This document shows, piece after piece, positions 22,301-34,300 of a stretch of DNA of 64,000 bases. Position 1 is the first letter of the stretch; each line of letters opens with the position of its first letter. The notes below the pieces were generated by a model, which saw only the letters and a list, made by a program, of their open reading frames with translations, searched no databases and was not told the DNA's origin. A program made the translations under genes and the position numbers. This stretch comes from Pisaster brevispinus (Eukaryota; Echinodermata; Asteroidea; Forcipulatida; Asteriidae). The stretch covers positions 14,638,592-14,702,591 of the forward strand of contig JAMKCF010000007.1 of NCBI GenBank assembly GCA_023634235.1, given 5' to 3'.

Positions 22301-25300
22301 ATCCCGTAGACTGTGTAACTTGCTGAGTGTAGCGTTCCGTACAGCGATCCAGTGTGGACAGTGTCAATGTATACGGTCAGTGCGTAAATTGTTGCTTTGC
22401 GATTGTGTGCAGTGATTTGAGCTACCTTGTAGGATAGTTGTGACGAAGTGGCGGCTTATAGTCGAGTTCACAGAGAACTTGGATGGCACAGGGGCGATCA
22501 TAGAGATTGTCTTGGTGTGGCTGTTCATTATTAGTCGAGTAGTCCAACTGGAGGGAAACTCAGATAGAGGCACTGTAAAACAATCGGCGTGCTAGTGCGT
22601 GCGTTTGGTCGCTAAAACTGCTTGGTAGTACTGGATCGTTTGCGCAAGGGTGCACTCGGGAAGCCAAGGTTTGTTAAAGGTTTGTTAAAGGTTTGTTAAA
22701 GGTTTGTTAAAGGCTTGTTAAAGGGTAGAGAAAGGAAATCTAATTTCCACAAGAGATTGTTGCCCAGAGGCAACAAAGAGAGAATTGCACAGAGGCAATA
22801 AACAGGAGGCAATACGAGAGAATTGACACAGAACTGTGCCAGAGTCATTTTATTTGTGTGTCCTCCCCCAGTGAGTTATCCTGCCCTGCCCAAGAGTGCC
22901 CAGACAACCAGTTATCAATCAGCGGTAAATCTCCTCCAAACGAGCTCACATCCCTGGGCCTGAGATTGCTCGAAGTATTTCCTAGGTCCGAGGAAGCATT
23001 TGGATTCGGGGTTTGGGAGACTTTCGCTACAGATGGTGAACCTCTCTCCTACTTCCGAATTTGTGTGAGACTCGCGGGAAATCCGCCACAAATGGTGTCA
23101 GAAGTGGGATGACTGGTACTGGTTAAGTCAGTTGGTGCGGAAGAGTTCAGAGTAGGATAAAAAGAGTAAGAAATTTCTGTAGTTGAGAGTGCAACTAGAG
23201 AGCGGGCTTTTCTGTGGTTGAAGAGCACAACCAAAGAGGCTGAAATTAGAGGTTCAATTTCTGCAGTGGGGCAGAGAACTCATGGCTAAGAAATTAGAGG
23301 CAGCCATGAAAGAGAGTTATGAGAAATCTCCCCAAAGAGATGGTGGAGACAGTGTGAGAGCGGAAGAGCCAGTACGGGCCGATTCAGAAATCGAGTTCCG
23401 TTTGCCTTTCGAGAGTTCAGGTTATTTCTCCCAAGGGGAACCAAGTTCTTTGGTGTCCGCACAGTCACCCGAGCTTGACCCCAAGGTTGAGAAAAGAGTG
23501 AGGTTTGGGGAAAGTACTCCCATTAAGAGTGGTAGTACAGGGATTTCCCATTCAGAGGATTTGAAAGAGTACAGTGCAATAGAAGAGCTCCAGTCTTTTC
23601 TGTCGAGCAAGAGTTGCACTGGAGAGATTAGTGATAGAGTTGGGATGGAGACAGTCTCTCCTAAAAGAGTGCACAGTGAACTGTTGATCTTTGCCACTAG
23701 TGGAGTGGACACTCACGCCGACAGTTCAACAGAGAGTAAAACGAGTTCAGCAGGGCCCAGGCCGCTGAAAAGAGAACCAAGAGTAATTGTAGAGAAAGAG
23801 AAGGAAGGGAAGGATTTGGTGCAGTCTAATCGACACCCAAATATTACTCCCAATAGATACAGTGGAAAAGTGCTGTGGAAAGAGTATTTCCGGCACTTTG
23901 AGTCATGTTGGATAGTAAACCAGTGGAACGAAGAGCAAGCCGTGAGTTATTTATCGGCAAGTTTGCAAGGAAACACCCTCAGGTTGTTAGGGGATGTTCC
24001 TACTGGTCAGACACAGGCATATAGTGGACTAGTAAAGTTACTAGAGAGGCGATTTGGTTCCGGTCGCCAGAGTGAAAACTATTTGGTCGAGCTGAGGCAT
24101 CGCCGGCAAGGACCAAAAGAGACGTTGCAAGAGTTGGGTCAAGCCATACAAGAGTTAACGGTCAAGGCGTACCCTGACATACAGGAAGAGTCACGCGATC
24201 GTTTGGCAAAGAATCATTTCCTAGATGCGGTCGAAAGTCGGTCTGTACGGGAGGGCATAAACAGAGCCCGACCGAAAAATTTAGATGAGGCCATTCGAGC
24301 TGCATTGGAGACTGAGAACTTTGAAAAAGTAGAACAACAGAGAAATCTGGACGGAAAGCCAGTATAATTGGCTAGAGTGTTAGATACAGGAATGGAACAG
24401 AGGTATCATGACATCGAGAAAGAAATGAAGAGTGTTCTTGGATTGTTAACAGAGCTAACAAAACAAGTGCAAGACAAGAGTGCCTCAGTAGAGAGAACTA
24501 CTGGGAACAGACAGATACCATCACAATGTAAGCAAAGTGTTAAGAGATGCTTTAATTGTGATGAGCAAGGACACTTTGCGAGAGAGTGTAAGAAACCAAA
24601 GAGGGTTAACCCAAAGGGTGAGGGCTGGAAGTGCTTTAAGTGCGGAAAGCACGGCCATTTCGCTAAAGAGTGTGGGGAACCTAAAAGATAAAATGGACAG
24701 CAGGGAAACTAGAGCCAGCCGCTCGAAGGGCCCGCGGGCAGGCAAGAGATGTGAGGGGGCCAAAGTGACACCATAGAGGTTACGGAAAAGTCATGGTAGA
24801 GAAGCGGCAGAAATCTGAGATGGAAAAGGTAGTTACACTACCCAATCCAAACCTTAGTCCCCGCTATGGCTTGTTCGTAGATGGCATGATAAGAAAAACA
24901 AAGTGACGTTTTTTGATTGACACTGGTGCGACCGATACGCTTATCAGTAGCAGAGTGTATTACGAGATCCCTAGAGAACAGAGACCTGTCTTAGAGACAG
25001 ACAGTGTAAGAGTTAGGCAGGTGGATGGAAGTCCCCTGTCAGTACTGGAAGTCGCATTGGTCGATGTTCAGGTTGGGCGAGCAACACACCCAGTGAGAGC
25101 GATCTTCACTGTGATGAAGTACTCCGGAATTTTGGGGATGGATTTCATTTTGCCCACAGGGGGTAATTTGGATTTTAAGACCAAAGAGTGGAGAATAAAT
25201 GGCGAGAGGATCAAGTACACAAGTAGTGCTGGAGAGCCATTTATTGGGAGAATTGTGGTTGCAGAGACAACCATAATTCCTTCCGGGCATGAGGCAGTAA

Positions 25301-28300
25301 TGCCAGGCATTATTGCTAGAAGAGAAGAAGAGTTTGCCGGGCCGGCCATAGTTGAGCCTATGGAAGGAGGCGGAGACTTAGCCCAGAAAGGCTTAGTCTT
25401 GGCCAGGTCACTGGTAGAGTCAGGGAACAAGATTGTTCCGTTGCGGGTGTTCAACCCAGGCAAAGAGAAAAGAGTAGCTCGTAAGGGGTCACTGTTGGAT
25501 CAATTTCCACGGTGGAACCTGAGGCGATCAGAGAGGAGGCAAATGGGTCTAGTGAGGCGACACAGGGTTTGCCGAAGCATTTACTAGACTTGTATGCAAG
25601 AAGTACAGATAATGTAAAAGGCGAGCACCATGGTCCAGTCAGAGAATGCTTGGTAGAATTCCAAGATGTTTTCTCGAGTGGTGATAATGATATTGGTAGA
25701 ACGGATGTTGTGAAGCATCACATATCCACTGGAGAGGCTAGACCGGTCAAAGAGAGACCACGAAGGCACCCTGACTGTGTGCAAAGAGAGATACAGAGAC
25801 AGGTCGTTGACCTAGAGAAACGAGGAGTGATAGAACCTTCGGATAGTCCGTGGGCAGCCAATGTCGTACTGGTAGGCAAGAAAGATGGGACCAAGCGTTT
25901 CTGTGTAGACTACAGAAAGTTAAACGCGGTCACCATAAAAGATGCGAACCCGGTGCCTCGCATTGATGAGACTTTCGAGTGGTGCGAAGTGGTTCTCAAT
26001 GCTTGATTTGGCATCGGGATACTGGCAGGTTGACTTAGATGATGATGCCAGTCAGAAGTCAACATTTGTTGTGAGAAATGGACTTTACAGATGGAAATGT
26101 ATGCCATTTGGGCTCTGTAACGCCCCAGTTACCTTCGAGAGACTTATGGAGAGGGTCATGTCAGGATTACAGTGGGAAATCCTGCTGATCTATCTAGATG
26201 ACATATTTGTCTTTGGTAAGACAGTTCCAGAGATGATAGAGAGGCTAAGAGTGGTAATAAGCAGACTCAGGCAAGCAGGGCTTAAGTTAAAGCCAAGCAA
26301 GTGCCACTTGTTTAAAGAGTCAGTGACCTACTTGGGACACAGTGACGACAGAAGGCGTAGCCACAGATCCGAAGAAGATACAGACCATCAGAGATTGGCC
26401 TATCCCTAAATATGTGAAGGATGTAAGAAGCTTTCTTGGCCTTGCGTCCTATTACGGAAAGTTCATACAGGGTTTTGCTGAGATAGCTAGCCCTTCGCAT
26501 GCTCTGACAGAGAAGTTAAGAGAGTTTGAGTGGAGTAAGTTATGCCAGAGTGCATTTGAAGAACTCAAGAGTAGACTCCAAACATCCCCAATCTTGTCGT
26601 ACCCCATGCCGGAGGGAGACTTCATCCTCGACACAGCTGCTAGTGGAGATGGCATTGGGGCCGTGTTGAGTCAAGTTCAGGAGGGTGAAGAGAGAGTTCT
26701 GGCTTATGCTAGCCGCAAGCTAAGCAAGCCAGAGAGAAATTACTGCGTAACCCGCAAGGAGTTGCTGGCCGTTGTAGTGTACTTGAAGTATTTCAAACAG
26801 TACATCTAAGGTCACAGTCAGAACTGACCACAGCGCCTTAAGATGGATTCTTAATTTTAAGAACCGGGAAGGGCAGATGGCACGTTGGCTCAAAGTAATT
26901 TCCGAGTACGATATAGAGATTCAGCACAGAGCTGGAAGGAAGCATGGCAACGCTGATGGGTTGTCAAGACGACCCTGCAAGCAGTGTGGCCGGGAAGAAC
27001 TGGTAGAAAAGGAAAAGACAAACGGAACGTCTGAGGAGACGTTAGAGAGAAATAATGCACGGGAGGAAAAGTTGTTGGTTAGGGGCATAGCAGCCCAACC
27101 AAGTATCCCCGTGGAGGCTTTCAGAAAAGCCCAAGTAGAGGATGAGACCATAAGTTGGGTCTTAAAGGCCAAAGAGGAGGGCAAGGACCGTCCAGAGTGG
27201 AAAGAGATTTCCCACTTGAAGGCTGCTCATAAGACATATTGGTCTTATTGGGACCAGCTATGTGTCAGAGATGAGTCGCTTCATAAGAGATGGGAGTCAG
27301 ACAATGGCAAAGTAGTAAGATGGCTACTAGTTGTGCCTCAGAGTATGAGGAAAGAGATACTCAGAGAAGTGCACGGTGGATTGCTCAGTGGTCACTTGGG
27401 CATAAAGAAAACCTTGGCGAAGATGAAATTTTGATATTTCTGGCCGGGTATGTCCGCAGACGTACGCTCCTTCATAAGGAGTTGTGACCTGTGTGCAAGA
27501 AAGTCACCTGCAAAGAAAGGTGTCGCTCCCTTGCAGCAGTACCGTGTAGGAGTTCCCATGGAAAGAGCGGCAATAGATTTGCTTGGGCCACTGCCCAAGA
27601 CAGAGAGTGGGAACCAGTGGATCATAGTAGTAGGCGACTATTGTACAAAGTGGATGGAAGCTTATCCGTTGCCAGATGCAACGGCAAGTACAGTAGCCCG
27701 CAAGTTGGTACAGGAATTTGTGTGTCGGTTCGGAGTACCACAAGAACTCCATTCCGATTAAGGCACAAATTTTGAGTCGGAAGTGTTCAGAGAGATGTGT
27801 CAAACACTTGGTGTGTCCAAAACCAGAACAACTGTCTATAATCCGAAGTCAGACGGAATGGTGGAGCGGTTTAACAAGACACTAGTGAACATGGTGGCAG
27901 TGCTCATTAATCCGCAAGAGAAGCAGAAAGATTGGGATAAATTCCTCCCTTATGGGACCTTTGCCTGTAGGTGCACTCCACAAGACTCTACAGGAGAGTC
28001 ACCCAACATAATGATGTTGGGAAGAGAAGTTAGTATACCGGTGGACTTGACAACAGGTTGTCCTGAGACCGAGGTTGAGTCTTGCAGAAGAACTGCGCAG
28101 TAACATGCAGAGTACCCATCAGAGGGCTAGAGAATGTCTCGGGAAGAGCGCCCTGAGACAAAAGAGGAACTACGACCGAAGAGCAACCGAGAAAGGTCTC
28201 AAAGAGGGCAATTTCGCTTGGTTGCATAACCCGGCAAGGAAGAAACAGATGTCCCCCAAGTTACAGTTAAGATGGGAGGGACCGTGGCTCGTAGTGAAGA

Positions 28301-31300
28301 AGCTATCGGATGTAACTTTCCGTATACAGTTACGGCGGAATGGAAAGTTGAAGGTGGTGCATGCCGATAGGCTTAAACCATACCGGGGAGAGAAATTGGT
28401 ACCCTGGAAGTTCTCTCCAGAAGAGGGTGTAGAAGAAAACCCTCAGGTTGAGCCTGAAGAGGAAGCGGTGTCTGAGAGTGAGATGCCGAAGATGAACAGT
28501 GAAGAGAATGGGGTCTAATCAAACCAGAGAATCGGAGATACCCCAGAAGAAGTCATCGGTTACCAGTGAGGTACCGATAGGCGTGTACAAAGAAAACTGT
28601 TTTGAAAGAAAGTCAACCAGAACAATAAGTTGTTTTGTTTTGTTGATTTACAGATAAGAGAGATGGCAGAGAGAAAGCGGAAGATGAAGAGAAGTTATAA
28701 GTGCCGAGAGTGTCAGGAAGAGTTCGGTCAGGGTGATGCCCTCTGGGATCACATCAGAAGAGTACATGGCCCCGTTGAGTACCTCAACTGCCGGTCACAC
28801 ATCTTGTTTTTGTGTTGGGTTTTTAGCTGGTTTGGACTGGGGACAGTCCAAGCTAAGCTTGGGCCTATGTGATGAGATTGGGTGGACCGGCACAAGTCTA
28901 ATCTGCCCTTAGTCTTGCAGGTTCTTGAACTTGTAGTCCGGAAGTAGGGTGGAGGAGATTGCAGTGTAAGTGGCAGGTCTCAGCGACCAATCCGGCGCGA
29001 GCAGCTGCCGAGAGCGGCTACTGGCATGGATACAGGCAGGCGTTGTTCGATCATTGGTGGTTGGATGATGCCTGGGTGTGTCCAAGCCGAGTGCTGCAGC
29101 GTGGCTTGCCCGGGCTTGCCTGCCCGGTTGGCAGAGTGATTTTAGCAAGCGAAGAAGACAGACGTGTTTTAAGAGGTCCCTGCGAAAGACGTAAAGCTTT
29201 GGTGGTGCAGCTAAGATAGTACGAACAACGAGTGAGTGTGGTTGCCGTTGCTGTTCAGCCGGATGCACATTGCTGCCTCTGACCTACTTCCAAATCCCGT
29301 AAGAGAGAATTGCACAGAGGCAATAAACAGGATTGCCTAGGAGGCAATACGAGAGAATTGACACAGAACTGTGCCAGAGTCATTTTATTTGTGAGTCCTC
29401 CCCCAGTGAGTTATCCTGCCCTGCCCAAGAGTACCCAGACAACCAGTTATCAATCGGCGGTAAATCTCCTCCAAACGAGCTCACATCCCTGGGCCTGAGA
29501 TTGCTCGAAGTATTTCCTAGGTCCGAGGAAGCATTTGGATTCGGGGTTTGGGAGACTTTCGCTACAGATGGTGAACCTCTCTCCAATTTCCGAATTTGAA
29601 TGAGACTCGCGGGAAATCCGCCACACATGCCTCAAAAAGTGCTTCTCTTTGTTCAAGCAAGTGTTTGGGTAGATACAGGCACTTCCTATCAGACTCCAAT
29701 ATTATTTTTACCAAAACAGAAGGTCAAAGGAGCTTTGGTTAGTCCTATACCCTTATTTCCGACTTACCATATTCATCTTCTGGTCTGATCCACATGGTGC
29801 CTGGGGTCTCAAAGTCAGGACTGCTGCTGGTTGTGTAAGTCAAGGGCACATACCACAAATAGCTACAGACAAAATCGGACCAACTTACTCTTGTGTCTAC
29901 AGAAGCATATTATACAAACATTGAATGTTTATGAGTGCAGTGGTGAGAATATTTTCATGAGTTGAGAGATGGAATGTTCCATTCAATGAGATGAAAATAT
30001 TCTCCCCATTGCATGGGATGCATTTTTTGCGGCTGTAACCAATGACTGTTTCGGCCACTGGCCAGTGATTAACCAATGACCAATTCAAGCGAAACAGTTA
30101 TTGGTTACGACTGCGAAAACGTATCCATGAATGCAAAGCACAATCATTATATATTTTATATAACACCCGCGTAGGTCTTTGTCAATTGGAGGGAAAAAAA
30201 AACATATATAACACCCCCGTAGGTCTTTGTCATTTGGAGGAAAAAACAATCACCAAAAATTTACAAGATTGTATTCAGGCATCCACTATGTGGGAGTTTT
30301 GTACAGCTGTGAAAGGTTGGTTTGTAGTCCGTTGCGTGATGATAATTGTCAAACGCTGACGGGCACCAGCGTCTTCAGCCAAGAGAAACTGATGCCTCAG
30401 CAATAACTATAAATTTTGCTTTTAATGATTGTGCGTTGAGTTTTCATCGTGTGACCAACCAGCCAACACATGCACGTGGTGGTCTCGTCACCAAAAGTGT
30501 GCAAATGTGCAATTCGTCCTTAAAACTGCCGCATAACCCTGGTCTTTGATACAACCTGGGAAGCGGAAGTCTTGTATTGGGATGCAACATTTTGTTCAGA
30601 TATGAGATAATGAACCACAAGGGAAACTGACTAGTTAACTTTTCATTCCATTTTGGACTGAACAAAGAAAAAGATTTACCAGATCAATCCGGAGGTCACA
30701 TATTCGAACCCTGTTCTAGTCAAAGTTGCTTTTGGTCACCCCGAAATTGGAGTAAAATTTTCCCACCTTCGCTTGTGGTACATAACTCTATAATAAACAA
30801 GAAAAGTCGTGTTTGTTAAACACAAATGCCCCGCAAGCCAGTTCGTTTCACAACATTTGACCTATGTGGTCTAAAAATAGGAGGTGTCTGTATCTCGAGA
30901 CCAAGCCACACACCAGTTCATATGCCAAGTCCTTTTAAAATTATCACTGGACCACATTTTTTTTGTAGGCATAAAATAATTTAATTTTTGCCATAATCCT
31001 TGAACATACAATTGACCTTGGGAGGCGGAGGCGGAGGCAGGGGGGGGGGAACAATATACTTCTAAGGGATTTGAAACAATTTACATGTGAAATGAAACAT
31101 AGAAAAGAATGCAATGCTGTAGTAAGTTGCACAAGAATAGTTGCATGTTAGATTGTTACTGGTTTGGATGAACTAGTGGTGCAGATGGAACATTTAAATT
31201 TAAACCTGCCAGAAAAGAAAACCATGAAAGAAAGTTGCAATTAGGGGAAGGGGAGGGGAGGGTTGGGTTGGGTTGGAACAGGAGGAGAAGATGCTGGGTG

Positions 31301-34300
31301 GGGAGGAGGGGTGGGGACGGCAGGGGTCCCCATACATGAAAGTGGCAACACACTAAGTTTGGAGATAATATGCCACGTCCTTCAAACAAAGTTTGGAGTT
31401 GATATGACAAGTCCTAGTCGAGGTATTGCTCAGACAGCATTTCTTTTGTTTTAGCCATAATGACCTTGACATTTGACTGGGGGGGGGGGGTCCACAAACA
31501 ATAGACTTTTGAGGGACCCAAAGACCAATCCACAAACCAAGTTTGCAGTTAATATGCAAAGTTCATCTCAAGTTATCAAGTGTTTTAGCCATAATGACCC
31601 CGACATTTGACCTAAGGGGTATCAATAACAACAGGCTTCTGGGGGGAATCCCATGACCAATCCAAACACCAAGTTTTGAGTTGACATTTGAGTCCTCCTT
31701 GAGTTACAATTTGCATGCAAGCACACACACACACACACAAGTGTGTAAACACCTCCAATCGGGGACCTCCTATTGTCCCTCTTTTGTTTGGACTCTAACT
31801 TTTTGGCAACAGCTCCCATTGGTTTTGTACACAATTTCTAACTGGGGACCTTTACCCAACCGGGGACCCTATTGTCCTCTTTTGTTATAGGTCCCCGGTT
31901 TGAATGTGAAAACAAACTCACACACACACGCAAACACACACACACAGCCATACAACACCATAACACATATTCACGCATACACGAACACGCACACACGCAC
32001 ACACACAAGTGTGTAAACACCTCCAATCGGGGACCTCCTATTGTCCCTCCTTTGTTTGGACTCTAACTTTTTGGCAACAGCTCCCATTGGTTTTGTACAC
32101 AATTTCTAACTGGGGACCTTTACCCAACCGGGGACCCTATTGTCCTCTTTTGTTATAGGTCCCCGGTTTGAATGTGAAAACAAACTCAAACACACACCCA
32201 CACACACACACACACTCGGAAGGACATGTCGGAAACAGTATGCCCCTTCGGTGGCTTCGCCAACCGCGGGGCATAAAAAGTGTGATGGTCTCCTCACCCT
32301 AAATCATCATAGTATCTGGTGGTGTCAGAGGTGAGATCAGACAGAAAGGGTTTCTGCATCACTCTGGCCGTAATCTGACCATTGCCAGTATAGTCTCGCT
32401 CCACCTTGATGACGGGAAAACCCATCTGATTCATCCAGGTTTTCATGACGGTCGCTATGTCCATCCCGTCCCCAAGACTTATGTTGTCTTCCTCCATTGC
32501 CTGTGAAAAAAAACAGAGACAGACCCTCAGTATCGATCTTTCGCTTAACAAACGGCTGAGCGGTCAAGCAGACCAGACTCAAGCTCTGGTGGTTCTGATC
32601 AGCAGAGTGTGAGTTCGAGTCTCGGTCTTGACACTTGTGTCTTTAAGCAAGACACTTTAAGCAAACATTATTGCTTCATCCTTCCGATGGAACGTAATGC
32701 CGTTGGTCCCGTGTGTTGTGTAACACACGTAAAAGAACCCAATTACACTTATCTTAAAAGAGAAGGGGGCTGCCCTGGTGTTTCTAGCTGGTCCGGCAGC
32801 AATATGCGCCACCTCATATACCTTACGAGGTATTGCATTATGGTCTCATAAAGTCACTCTAAACAAGCTCAAACAAATCAATAATTCGGCACCAGGAGTG
32901 TCATTTATGACAGACATGGCGCATTGTAAATAGACACAATTACTAGTTAAAAATCTGCATTATATGTACACAGGGTGCCCGACAATGTTGAAATACGTGA
33001 ATTGCAAATCGTGCGTGCGTACTAGCGCTACTAATGCAAAATGATGGATCATTGCGCCTTTTTGTACGGGGCTGATGGTGGCACAGAGCATACATGTAAT
33101 GGCTAGTGCGTCTGCTTATTTAGTGCACATCTCTAGGGTGTTTGCCAACCAATAGTGTCAGTACGCATGCGTGAATGTAAATAGCATATGTCCTGGGAAG
33201 GGCTTAGTACTAAGGGTGTTCTATACTTCAAAGCATGATGGCGCAGCGATCGATCCAGCCGTAGCCAGAGCCGTAGCATTAGCCGCCATTCTGGACAAGG
33301 CTGAACATACCTTGTCTATATAGTACCAGAGGTCGCTATTCACAGCATTACCGTACTGCTTGGCATCCAGATAGTACTGCATTAAGAAAATATACAAAGT
33401 GTATAGTGGTTATCAACTTGAGGTAGAAACATGCGCTTATGTCTGAAGGGGTGGGGAATGAGGGAGGGGTGGTTGGGAGGAGGGGGAGAGAGGAAAGTAT
33501 TTCATGGAGTATAACGCAGATTGTTGCCTCCTCTACCGAGTAGGCAGAGTCCAGACCAGATTGAGAGCCTTCCCGCTGCCCTCCATTCTATGCTCTGCCC
33601 TCCTCAAACCAACTTCTCGCCTTAATCCTCCCACATGGTCACCGACACCTCATTTCCACTAGGTATACCTTGCCTCATATTTGGCAGGAGGGAGTCGTCC
33701 CTCCCCCACCCCCGGCCTCGTAACCTTCACACAATCTTACCCTTTTATACAGAGGTACACCCCTCCCAAAAAAAATCCTCTAAACATTTTCTCAGACTTC
33801 CAGAATACAATGAAGCTACAATGGGAGGTGTTGGCAGTGAGGGGGGGGGGGACACTATGTCATATATCCCCCATCAAATGCTAAAACTAGTCATTCCTCT
33901 CCCCGTAAGATCAATCATTCTTTCCACAGTTGTAATTTTTATCAAGAAGAAAATAACATCCTCATATAATACCTTCAGACCCTTCAGAAAGGTTTCATCT
34001 CCCAAAAAGTGACTCATCATGCGAAAAACAGATGAACCCTGTCAGGAGAAAGGAAATGAACAGAAGTCAGATAACATGATCAAAAAAAAGAAAACAGGTT
34101 TTTTTTTTCATTTTAAACATAGCAAGGGCAAGGAAAAACTGCCTTGCCCTTCCAGCCATGATCAAGGGCAAGAAAAAACTGAATTGCCCTTCCACCCTTT
34201 ACCAAGGGCAGGGAAAAACTGCCTTGCCCTTCCACTCTTTAGCAAGGGCAAGAAGAAACTTTCTTGCCCTTCCACCCTTAGGCAAGGGCAAGAAGAAACT

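Larger units (their letters stand above)
21872..29625 (+). mobile_element. Ty3/gypsy LTR retrotransposon, degenerate
   Basis: A 7.75-kb element in the intron between exons A7 and A8, antisense to the host gene. Order: 5' LTR, tRNA-Leu primer site, gag with two CCHC knuckles, protease, reverse transcriptase, RNase H, integrase, a small C2H2-finger ORF, 3' LTR. The PR-RT-RH-INT order is that of the Ty3/gypsy (Metaviridae) group. No envelope-like ORF was seen. At least four in-frame stops and several frameshifts make it non-functional. Five bases flanking each end (acttg / catgc) do not match, so no target-site duplication is evident. Confidence 0.95.
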
